From NCBI GenBank assembly GCA_028066245.1, contig JALCBR010000031.1, positions 1 to 44,035 on the forward strand: 44,035 bases of DNA. The letters are read 5' to 3'. The stretch comes from Pirellulales bacterium. Its GTDB lineage: Bacteria > Planctomycetota > Planctomycetia > Pirellulales > S012-138. A program made the position numbers and the translations under genes. Shown here piece by piece: positions 26,273-34,346 of this stretch. Every line of letters starts with the position of its first letter. Position 1 is the first letter of the stretch. The notes under the pieces are model-generated. The model saw only the letters and a list, made by a program, of their open reading frames with translations, was not told the origin of the DNA and did not search any database.

Positions 26273-27346
26273 TCACGGCGCGTCACCACCACCGATCTCG
26301 TCCAAGCGTTCCTTCGCTTCTTGGCTTTCTGGAAACGCGGCAAACTCGTCCAGTAACTCATTGTAGAGTCTTGTTGCTCCGGCGGTCTGCCCCAATGCTT
26401 CGAGCTGGCGCGCGGCTTCGATCAGGCACCGCGCCCCCAGCCGACGCTGCTGGGGATAATGAATGGGAACGCGCATGAGTTTGAGCGCCGCATCTTCAGC
26501 ACGATTGATCTCTGCATTGGCGGAGCCGATGAGAAAGTAACCACCCGCCAGCAGCGAATGCGGAAAACGCTCCATCTCTTGGACCCAACGGTCAATCATG
26601 TCCTCATTCACTCGATGGAGGTCCGTTCGCCAAAGCTGCATGCGTGCCAGAGCGGCAACCCGCTGATCCGCGTCAAACCGCAAGTCGGAAAGTGCCTGTT
26701 CGGCTTCTGCGCGGCGCGTCGAAAGGAGATGACTCGCTCCCAACAATCGCGCAATCGGCTGCGGCGAATTGAGCCAGGACATTGCCTGACGCTCAAGCGG
26801 AGCTGAAGGAGGGTCAGAGACCCAGGCAAGTGGGATCGATGAAAAGTAAGGCGTGTTGGGGTCAGACGACACCAATTGCAGGAATCGCTGGCCGGCTACG
26901 TCCAATTGCCCCAAGTTTTGCCGGCAATAGATCACTCGTTCCAGGATCAGTCGTTGAACCCAGGTCCGACTTTCCAGTTCGAAGGCATTCCCAAATCCTT
27001 GCAGGGCTTTGTCGAACTCGCCCGACTCGTAGAGAGCCAACGCCTCGCGATATTCCGAGGTATGCTGCGTGTCGATGCGCAATACCCGGTCATTGCTGGC
27101 AAACGTTCGTTCCGTGCCATTGGCTAAGCGGAGCACGAGCTTGCCGCCGACATAGCTGACAATCTCCCCTCGATAGGAAAGCGTGTCAGCTGAATCTCCG
27201 ACCGAAACATAGACGGTGTCTTCATTCGTTGCCGCCAGTTTGACGGCACGTTCAGCAGGCGGCGCGCTCCACTCGCCATGACAGTCTGAAAATCCGCAGT
27301 AGCACGCTACCAGCCAAGAACAGGCGATAATCAAGCAGTGCGGCAT
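26273..27346 (-). CDS. TPR-containing envelope protein, possible lipoprotein
   Basis: ATG 27346 gives 357 residues and lies 10 bases after an AGAGGA ribosome site; GTG 27349 is also possible. The N-terminus is hydrophobic and contains SWLVAC, a match to a lipobox, although the segment before it lacks a Lys or Arg. Next comes a strand-rich part (DTLSYRGEIVSYVGGKLVL and RTFASNDRVLRIDT), then TPR-like repeats such as YREALALYESGEFDKALQGF and LLAGGYFLIGSANAEINRAE, ending in EAKERLDEIGGG. It lies between the VWA gene (24 bp) and exbB (84 bp). The likely role is a scaffold of the ExbB/ExbD machine at the membrane; this is inferred from position. Confidence 0.82.
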   Translation of the reverse strand: MPHCLIIACSWLVACYCGFSDCHGEWSAPPAERAVKLAATNEDTVYVSVGDSADTLSYRGEIVSYVGGKLVLRLANGTERTFASNDRVLRIDTQHTSEYREALALYESGEFDKALQGFGNAFELESRTWVQRLILERVIYCRQNLGQLDVAGQRFLQLVSSDPNTPYFSSIPLAWVSDPPSAPLERQAMSWLNSPQPIARLLGASHLLSTRRAEAEQALSDLRFDADQRVAALARMQLWRTDLHRVNEDMIDRWVQEMERFPHSLLAGGYFLIGSANAEINRAEDAALKLMRVPIHYPQQRRLGARCLIEAARQLEALGQTAGATRLYNELLDEFAAFPESQEAKERLDEIGGGDAP

Positions 27347-27370
27347 CACAAGCAAGCAAATCCTCTGTGG

Positions 27371-28459
27371 TCAGTCAATGGCGTTGGTGCTGACGAAGCG
27401 ATACTCACCGTTGTTCTGCTGGGCGAGTTTGCGCAGATTATTCTTGGCTGCATCACCCTGGGTAGGTGCGAATTCGATCACGTTGATGGAGACACTGCCG
27501 CCGTTGTTCTTCCGGCGAATGGACTCCAGGTCGATATAGTTCAAGTTGCTCTGCGAATCGCTGAGGAAGAAAACAACATCTGGTCCGTAGGCCAAGGCCT
27601 TGAGAATTGCCTGCGCGCTTTCGGTATTTCCTGTGGCTCCCACGCCACCCAAGAAACGCCCGGCCAAAGTCTTATTCTGTTCCGTGGCAAAGTACATCTG
27701 CTCTGACTTCCCGGCGATGCGGAAGGGCAGAATGTCATGATTGTAGAATAGGATCTGAAACCGAGTGTGCTCATCCAGATGTCGCAAGCTGGCTTGGGCT
27801 TGCGTGACCGCATAATTCAGCCGGCTACCGACATGGCCATCGCCCATGCTGGCGGAGCGATCGATCAGGTACACAAAACTGCTGCCCTCAGCCGTCATGG
27901 ACATGAATGTTGTCCGTGACGTATGGCCTGCAGCCCGTGGTTGGCCAGGGTTGCTGATGATTTCACTCAGTCCGCCGCCATTGCCACTATTGCCCGTGGC
28001 TGCCGTGGGACCAATCGCGTCAAGTTCCAGCGGATTGATGCTGGGCGTGACGGAAGGGGCATCGGCAAGCGGATCAGAGCTGGGCGCGTCAACAAGTTGG
28101 TCCAGAGCGTTGGCGCTTTCCTCGGTGTAGTACTTTTCGCCCTCGTCCGTCATTTGCTTGAGGACGATTTCACCGCCGATGGTGGTGGAGTCATCGGCTT
28201 TCATGCCAACTGGTCGAAGTTGGATTGTCATCGCAGCGGCGACGATCAGAATCACGTGAAAGATCACGGAGATCAACCAGGCGGGCAGCGGATTCCGTGG
28301 TTCGAACTCAACGGTACTCCCGTCACCAACGTCCGATCTTGCATGTGCTGCTTTTGACTTGGCGACGGGTGCCGCCACTGGAACAGCTGATGGTGGAGAG
28401 TCCACAGCGGACGTTTTCTGCGGCGCCCGACGTGGATCAGGGGGGTGTGACTGGCTCAT
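27371..28459 (-). CDS. Membrane-anchored VWA-domain protein with TonB-like topology
   Basis: The 362-residue product has a cytoplasmic, Pro/Ala-rich N-terminus of about 58 residues, one membrane helix (about 60-80, WLISVIFHVILIVAAAMTIQ), an acidic linker with a Gly/Asn-rich end (about 90-170) and a periplasmic von Willebrand A domain. The MIDAS metal motif is DRSASMG (about 200-206), with a later Thr/Asp set (GNTESAQAILKAL and VVFFLSDSQSN). The single helix with a Pro-rich side resembles TonB/TolA, which also work with ExbB/ExbD, but TonB's C-terminal domain is replaced by VWA. It is the first gene of the six-gene minus-strand run. VWA domains bind proteins in a metal-dependent way. Confidence 0.88.
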   Translation of the reverse strand: MSQSHPPDPRRAPQKTSAVDSPPSAVPVAAPVAKSKAAHARSDVGDGSTVEFEPRNPLPAWLISVIFHVILIVAAAMTIQLRPVGMKADDSTTIGGEIVLKQMTDEGEKYYTEESANALDQLVDAPSSDPLADAPSVTPSINPLELDAIGPTAATGNSGNGGGLSEIISNPGQPRAAGHTSRTTFMSMTAEGSSFVYLIDRSASMGDGHVGSRLNYAVTQAQASLRHLDEHTRFQILFYNHDILPFRIAGKSEQMYFATEQNKTLAGRFLGGVGATGNTESAQAILKALAYGPDVVFFLSDSQSNLNYIDLESIRRKNNGGSVSINVIEFAPTQGDAAKNNLRKLAQQNNGEYRFVSTNAID

Positions 28460-28655
28460 TGACGCAGACCCCGTAGATTGTGCCTCTTGAAAGCAAGCTC
28501 AGCGCTACAGTCAACGGTTCCCAGGTTGACCATATTTCCCAATTCTAGGTCTCATCAGAACTTCGGTCAACGTAAGTGGCTCGCATAAGCAACGGCTGAC
28601 GCCATGCCTGGGGTGCCGAAAATGTCGTGACGGAGGCGATGCTGTCTCATTGCGT

Positions 28656-29984
28656 TCAAGCAGCTTCTCGCTGCCTTATCTGCACAGACCCGGCTATTGC
28701 AAGTAAGAACTGGATCGTTTGCTGCGTTGCGCCCTGCTGAGCGATGACTAATCTCTTGGCCCGCTCTTCCATTTCGCCAGTTTTGACCGGATTCGTCAGG
28801 CACTCACGAACGAATTCCGTCATCTCTTGCTGGTCATGGACAACTGTCGCACAGTCTTCCTGCTTCATCATCTCGACGACATCTCGGAAGTTCTTGGTCT
28901 TGGGACCAAACGAAACGGCCGCGCCATACGCCGCCGGTTCAATCATGTTCTGCCCTCCGCGCGTGCCCATACTACCGCCGACGAACGCGATGTAAGCAAC
29001 GCCCCACCACGCGCCCAATTCGCCAACGGTATCAATGAGCAAGACCGGTTTGCCGGCGTGGGCCGAGTCATTGTCCGCAGTTAGATCATCAAACTGACTG
29101 CGACGTTTCCAGAGCAGGCCGCTTTCGTTCAACAGGCGCGCGACGGTGTCGAACCGTTCTGGGTGTCGTGGCACCAAGATCAATCGTAGGTCAGGATGTG
29201 CATCGTGTAGCTGTTTGTAGACTCCAATGGCCAGCGCCTCTTCTGGGGCTTGCGTGCTGCCGGCCAAGAAGACCTTCTCTGAGTTATCAATCCCGGCAAG
29301 CGTTCTCATGCGGCGCGTCCGCTCGTTTTCACGATCCGTTTGGGCATTGTCGAACTTGATCGACCCCGTGGTGTGGATTCGTTCCGTAGGGATGCCCAGG
29401 AGCTCAAACCGCTTAGCGTAATCCATATTTTGTGCGGCGATTCCGTCGAGCTGCTGAAGCACGCTCCGCATCAGCCAGCCGAGCCGACGATAGCCACGAA
29501 AACTCTTCTCACTCAGCCGCGCGTTGACAACCGCAACTTTGACGTCACCGCCAGCGGCCCGACGAATCAAGTTCGGCCACAATTCCAACTCAGCAAGAAC
29601 CAGTAGATCCGGAGCGATATTCGCCAGCGCCCGATCAACCGCCCAAGTGAAATCCAGCGGGGCGTAGAAAACGGTATGTTCCGAATACTTCTCACGCGCG
29701 AGTTCGTAGCCGGTATCCGTCGTTGTCGAAATGACGCATTCCCATTCCGGACGTTCACGGGCAATGCCTTCTAGCAAGGGCGCGAGCAGATTGACTTCAC
29801 CGACACTGACAGCATGGAACCAGATGCGAAAGCGATCGCGAGTCAGTTTTGGAGCGTGGCCGAGAAGCTTCTCTGCCCAACCCCGTCGATAGCGTCCCGT
29901 CCGCCACGACCGATACAACAGCCACGGAGAGATGACAATCAGCAGGAGCAAGTATGCAATATTGAAGAGCCAGGCCACGAGCAT
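28656..29984 (-). CDS. waaA: 3-deoxy-D-manno-octulosonic acid (Kdo) transferase
   Basis: WaaA (KdtA) adds Kdo from CMP-Kdo to lipid A precursor at the inner face of the cytoplasmic membrane. The 442-residue product has an N-terminal membrane anchor (about 5-25). The GT30 N-domain carries WFHAVSVGEVNLLAPLL, with the catalytic-base Glu in GEVN, and LLVLAELELWPNLI. The C-domain includes GSTQAPEEALAIGVYKQL and LILVPRHPERFD. The motif GGQNMIEPAAYGAAVSFGP is the sugar-nucleotide site. The length is normal. ATG 29984 follows AGGAAAGG. It points to a lipid A-based outer membrane, agreeing with lpxD and lpxI further right. It is placed after the kinase gene on the same strand with a 187-bp gap. Confidence 0.95.
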   Translation of the reverse strand: MLVAWLFNIAYLLLLIVISPWLLYRSWRTGRYRRGWAEKLLGHAPKLTRDRFRIWFHAVSVGEVNLLAPLLEGIARERPEWECVISTTTDTGYELAREKYSEHTVFYAPLDFTWAVDRALANIAPDLLVLAELELWPNLIRRAAGGDVKVAVVNARLSEKSFRGYRRLGWLMRSVLQQLDGIAAQNMDYAKRFELLGIPTERIHTTGSIKFDNAQTDRENERTRRMRTLAGIDNSEKVFLAGSTQAPEEALAIGVYKQLHDAHPDLRLILVPRHPERFDTVARLLNESGLLWKRRSQFDDLTADNDSAHAGKPVLLIDTVGELGAWWGVAYIAFVGGSMGTRGGQNMIEPAAYGAAVSFGPKTKNFRDVVEMMKQEDCATVVHDQQEMTEFVRECLTNPVKTGEMEERAKRLVIAQQGATQQTIQFLLAIAGSVQIRQREAA

Positions 29985-30171
29985 CCTTTCCTGTTGGCGA
30001 AATTCGTGGAAGGCAGCAGCGGGGCAATCTTAGCTGGCGCTTTCAATTCCGTGAAGGCGAGCCCGGCCAACTTCATGCTGTGGCGTGCATTCCTAGCCTT
30101 CCTGTGTCGCGCCCGCCTAATGAGGTCACTATGACCCGTCAATGAAGTCAGCGAAACGAGCCCGAGTTCTG

Positions 30172-33100
30172 TCAGACAAACTGTTCTCGCAGTTGTTTAA
30201 AGGCCTCGCGGACTCGGATTCGGGGTGTCGTCTCGTCGATGCCAAGTTCTGTCGCCAAGGCTTTCGCCGCTGATGCCTGCTCTTCTGCGACGTTTCTCTG
30301 ACCTGCTGCTGCCAGTGCTCGCGCATGGGCCGCCATGTAGAGAAATCCATCGGGTTTACGCAAAGCGTTGAGCCCCTCCAAGGTTTCCAGAGCTTCTTGC
30401 AGCGCGGAGGATGCTTTTGCGTGGTCCCCTTGCATTTCGAGAACGGTGCCGAGATCGCCTCGGCACATGGCGATCTGGGCACGGTTTCCCAGCTCGTGGT
30501 GGATCTTGATTGCCGCCTCAATGGCAGTTTGAGCCTCCTCCAGCCGACCCAAAGCAGCCAAGACAGCACCACGATTGCCGAGGTTGATAGCAACGCCTGA
30601 ACGATTCCCCAACTCTCGATTCAAGGCTTCCGCGCGATCAAAGCAGGTTTGCGCTTCTTCGTAGTCGCCACGGTCTGCCAGAGCCAGGCCTCGATTTCCT
30701 TGATTTGTTGCGACGCCACGTTTCTCACCAAGTTGCCGCGTTGTTCGCTCGGCCTCGTTGTAGCAGCGAATGGCTTCATCGTAATTCCCCGCTTCCGCCA
30801 GCGCCATTCCCCGACTACTGGTGGCCAGGTGCAGTGTTCGTTTGTCGCCACGACGCCGGGCGATCGTTTCCGCTTCCAGGAAACACTTGTCTGCAACGGC
30901 GAAGTCTCCGCGAGCCATGAACACATGTCCGCGCTGCCGCGAGATGCCTGCCAGCAGAGCATCCTCTCCTTCCGCGCGGGCGATCTGCCCGGCTTCGTCA
31001 TAGGCGGCAAGCGCATCATCAAATTCGCCTTGCTGCCACAGCGTAAACCCGCGGGACGCGATTGTCCTCGCCAAGAGATGTTGCTCATCCAAGTCGCGGC
31101 TGATCTGAATCGCGTGGTCGTACGCGGCGACCGCGAGAGCGACTTCGCCACGCCCACGTCGCATTTCAGCCAGCTGCAGGAAGGCCGCAGCGGACGCAGG
31201 ACAATGGGTAACGTCCTCTGCAATCTTTGTGGCCTGTTCCGCCGCCTGCAGCGCCAAATCCCAAGCACCATCGCTACGCTGGGCTTCAGAGATTGCCGTC
31301 AGCAGGGCTATCCGACTCTCGATCGACACACCATCTAGCGGAAGCTGCAATCGCGCGACCCATTCCGTTAGCCCGCCGCGCATTTTCACAGCAGCATGCA
31401 ATGCCAAGATGGCCCTGGCAGCCAGGTCGTGTTCGCCGGCGGAGACTGCCCAATCTTCCGCCGCCAGTAAGTTTTCGCGCTCCAGCATCACGCGATCGAG
31501 CGCTTCCGGACCATCAGCCCCGGGAATTCTCTCCGACCATTGCTCCGCATAGTCGACCATGTACTCGGCAAATCGCCTTCGCAGTTCTCGTTCCTGCTCA
31601 TGCTGCTGCTTAGAGTTGCGGCGGTTGGTGCCGTACTCGCGGATGGACCGGAACATGTCGAACCGCAGTTCGTGCTGTTCGTCTCGCACGCGGAGCAGGC
31701 TCTTCTCCCGCAACGATTGCACAACATCCATCGCCAACGGAGCAGCAGGGAAGTCGTCCAGATCAATCACGGCTTCGGCTGCATCCAGAAAAAACCCACT
31801 GGAAAACACGCAAGCCTGCTCGAATGCAGCCTGTTCCCAATCGGAAAGCTGTTCGTAGGAGAGATCAATTGCCCCGGCCAGCGTCCGTTGCCGGGCGGGG
31901 ATATCTTTGCGCGTCGAACTGAGTAGTTGAAACTTGCGATCGATCTTCTTCAGCATTTGCGCTGGCTTGAGCACTTTGACCCGCGCGGCGGCCAGTTCCA
32001 GCGCAAGCGGAATACCTTCCAAGTGTGAACAGATCAAAGCGACGTCGCTGGCGGTCGCGTCGTTGAGCTGAAAGTGACGATCCACCTGCTGTGCCCGATC
32101 AACGAACAGCTGCACCGAAGCCAAGGATTCAATCTCCTCGCGCTCCAAGGTCGCACATTTATCGAGCCCAGGCGTCGTAAGATTGTCCAGTTCAAACTGT
32201 TGTTCTCCCTCGGAGCCTAACGCCGTGCGCGCCGTCGTCAGGCAAGTCATCCGTGGCGCAACACGTGTCCATGCTTCTAGACACGAAACGAGCGCCGAGA
32301 TGGCCAGATCCGCTTGGTCAAAAACCAGCAGCAAGGGACGCCGGAGCTCCAAAATGGCTCCAACCATATCGGTGGCGTCACCTTCGTCCTGCGGGGGAAT
32401 CTCAAAAGCGGTCAGGACGGCATGCGCAATCGCTTCGGCTGTCGTGGTGTTTGAGAGATCGCACCACCAGCAGCCGCCGGGAAGCCGTGGCATCAGAGCG
32501 AGTCCTAGCTCCTGTGCCAGGCGGCTTTTCCCGATCCCAGCCGCGCCGGTGAGGGTAACAAGCGAGACCCCATCATCGGTTAGCCATGACTTCAATTGCT
32601 CCTGTTCGGCATCTCGGCCGATCAACCGTCCGCTGGCGCGTGGGAATGTTCGCCCCCCCGAACTTTGGCTCGTCGATTCGCCTCGCCACCTGATGGGTCC
32701 GACTTGATCGCCGGAAGTGGAATGCGCCGCAGACGCGGCGTTCGACGCTTCCATTCTTGCCAGCGAGGTCTCGATGGAACGTCGCAGATCTTCTGCCACA
32801 TCACGCGCGGTTGAATAGCGTTCGGCGACGTTCTTGGCTAGGCACCCCTGGACAATCCGTTCCAGCGAAACCGGGATGGTATCGTCGATTTGCCGAGGTG
32901 GTTTGGGTTCCCGGTGTTTGATTTCGTCAAAGACTTCGTAAACGGACGAACCGTCAAACGGCTTTCGTCCTGTCAGCAACTCGTACAAGATCACGCCCAT
33001 TGCCCAGATGTCGCAGCGGCCGTCCAGTCGGTGTGTCTCCCCGCGAACCTGCTCAGGCGACATGTAGGCCGGTGTTCCGGAAACTTCGCCTGCGCGGCTG

Positions 33101-34188
33101 CGCTGGTCGGTTTCGAGCACGGCAAGGCCGAAATCGGCAACCCTTGGATCCCCTTGCTTGTCAATCAGGATGTTACCCGGTTTCAAGTCGCGATGAACAA
33201 GACCGAGCTTGTGTGCTTCGTGCAACGCATCGCCAACGGCGCTGATTGTCCGCGCGATCTCCGTCAACGTCATCGAACGTTGGCGGGAAAGCGTTCGCAG
33301 CGTCGACCCTTCGATGTATTCCATCACAATGAAACACAGCTTGTCTTGGCGTTCGATATCGAACACTCGCACCGCGGAAGGGTGCCTCAACTGGGCCGCC
33401 ATTCGTGCTTCGCGCATGAACAACTCGACCGATTCCTCGTCCGATAGCCGATCGGTATGCGGAACTTTGATGGCTACCTGGCGATCCAAGTCTGGGTCGC
33501 GGGCTAAATAGACCGCGCCAAAGGCGCCTTCACCCAAGACACTTTCCACGGCATAGCGGCCAATTTTTTCTGGGATCGCGAGCGAATCGCTGGCGTCCTC
33601 CGATGTCGAAGCGGACGCAACTCGCTCTTTCTCCACTGCCACGGGTTTGGACGGCGCGGGGTCCCCGCTATCTGCGTCTGAAAGAGGTCCAGCATCCCTC
33701 TCTATCCCTGAGGATTCAGCCAGTGCGAGTTGTAACTTCTCGGAGAGTTCCTCGGCCATTGATGAGAAGCGAGAAAGGAACTCATCTTTGGTCGGGCGGT
33801 CGCCGTATTTGTGGCGGACACGAAATTCTTCCAAAGCCAGATCCACTGAGTTCGACAACTCCGGAATCCGGCGTAGATAGTCTTCCACGTGCGGCGTTTC
33901 CGGAAAATCGGTGGCCGATTGATCAGAAATGGAAAGCTTTGTCTCCTGCCCAAATCCGCCCCGTTTGTTCCAAAGTCGCCAACGGTACTCAAGGTCGATC
34001 TTGACCAGTTCCGCCAATGCCTCTTTCTGCGCCTCATTACCAGAGAGTTGCAGCGCTTGAACAGAAAACGCCAGGATCATGGGCGGTACGGCGTTCGCAT
34101 CGAACGCTGGCTGCCAGGCTTGCTCGAATCGTTCGAGCAACGCTTCGACATCGCGGTGCAGCCAGGAGCTGTTCTGTTCGGACGCCAT
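30172..34188 (-). CDS. Ser/Thr protein kinase fused to STAND ATPase and TPR repeats
   Basis: This 1338-residue protein combines signalling modules in one chain. Residues about 95-145 hold the EDYLRRIPEL/RFSS pre-kinase segment common in planctomycete kinases. The Hanks kinase (about 210-470) has GEGAFGAVYLA, VAIK, HRDLKPGN (332-339), DFG (352-354) and GTPAYMSPEQ, so it looks active. A STAND-type ATPase (about 520-760) follows, with Walker A TGAAGIGKSRLA, Walker B LLLVFDQAD, LTTAR and EGIPLALELAAARVKVL, the style of COG3903 predicted ATPases. The C-terminal 400 residues are TPRs (for example ALAAYDEAGQIARAEGEDAL). No membrane helix is seen, so it is cytoplasmic. It resembles mycobacterial PknK in layout. 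It is divergent from the 5-oxoprolinase gene. Confidence 0.9.
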   Translation of the reverse strand: MASEQNSSWLHRDVEALLERFEQAWQPAFDANAVPPMILAFSVQALQLSGNEAQKEALAELVKIDLEYRWRLWNKRGGFGQETKLSISDQSATDFPETPHVEDYLRRIPELSNSVDLALEEFRVRHKYGDRPTKDEFLSRFSSMAEELSEKLQLALAESSGIERDAGPLSDADSGDPAPSKPVAVEKERVASASTSEDASDSLAIPEKIGRYAVESVLGEGAFGAVYLARDPDLDRQVAIKVPHTDRLSDEESVELFMREARMAAQLRHPSAVRVFDIERQDKLCFIVMEYIEGSTLRTLSRQRSMTLTEIARTISAVGDALHEAHKLGLVHRDLKPGNILIDKQGDPRVADFGLAVLETDQRSRAGEVSGTPAYMSPEQVRGETHRLDGRCDIWAMGVILYELLTGRKPFDGSSVYEVFDEIKHREPKPPRQIDDTIPVSLERIVQGCLAKNVAERYSTARDVAEDLRRSIETSLARMEASNAASAAHSTSGDQVGPIRWRGESTSQSSGGRTFPRASGRLIGRDAEQEQLKSWLTDDGVSLVTLTGAAGIGKSRLAQELGLALMPRLPGGCWWCDLSNTTTAEAIAHAVLTAFEIPPQDEGDATDMVGAILELRRPLLLVFDQADLAISALVSCLEAWTRVAPRMTCLTTARTALGSEGEQQFELDNLTTPGLDKCATLEREEIESLASVQLFVDRAQQVDRHFQLNDATASDVALICSHLEGIPLALELAAARVKVLKPAQMLKKIDRKFQLLSSTRKDIPARQRTLAGAIDLSYEQLSDWEQAAFEQACVFSSGFFLDAAEAVIDLDDFPAAPLAMDVVQSLREKSLLRVRDEQHELRFDMFRSIREYGTNRRNSKQQHEQERELRRRFAEYMVDYAEQWSERIPGADGPEALDRVMLERENLLAAEDWAVSAGEHDLAARAILALHAAVKMRGGLTEWVARLQLPLDGVSIESRIALLTAISEAQRSDGAWDLALQAAEQATKIAEDVTHCPASAAAFLQLAEMRRGRGEVALAVAAYDHAIQISRDLDEQHLLARTIASRGFTLWQQGEFDDALAAYDEAGQIARAEGEDALLAGISRQRGHVFMARGDFAVADKCFLEAETIARRRGDKRTLHLATSSRGMALAEAGNYDEAIRCYNEAERTTRQLGEKRGVATNQGNRGLALADRGDYEEAQTCFDRAEALNRELGNRSGVAINLGNRGAVLAALGRLEEAQTAIEAAIKIHHELGNRAQIAMCRGDLGTVLEMQGDHAKASSALQEALETLEGLNALRKPDGFLYMAAHARALAAAGQRNVAEEQASAAKALATELGIDETTPRIRVREAFKQLREQFV

Positions 34189-34346
34189 GTAACTTCAGGG
34201 ATTTTCTGGGGGCGACGGAAACGGAAGGTAGGGAATGCGACAAGATGTTTGCCCCTGTCTCGCTGCAATCCGTCACTTTATCATGCCAAGCCGCGCTCGT
34301 CGCGTGCCGCTTGTGGTCAAGGGCGACTTCCGTCAAATTGGTCCGC

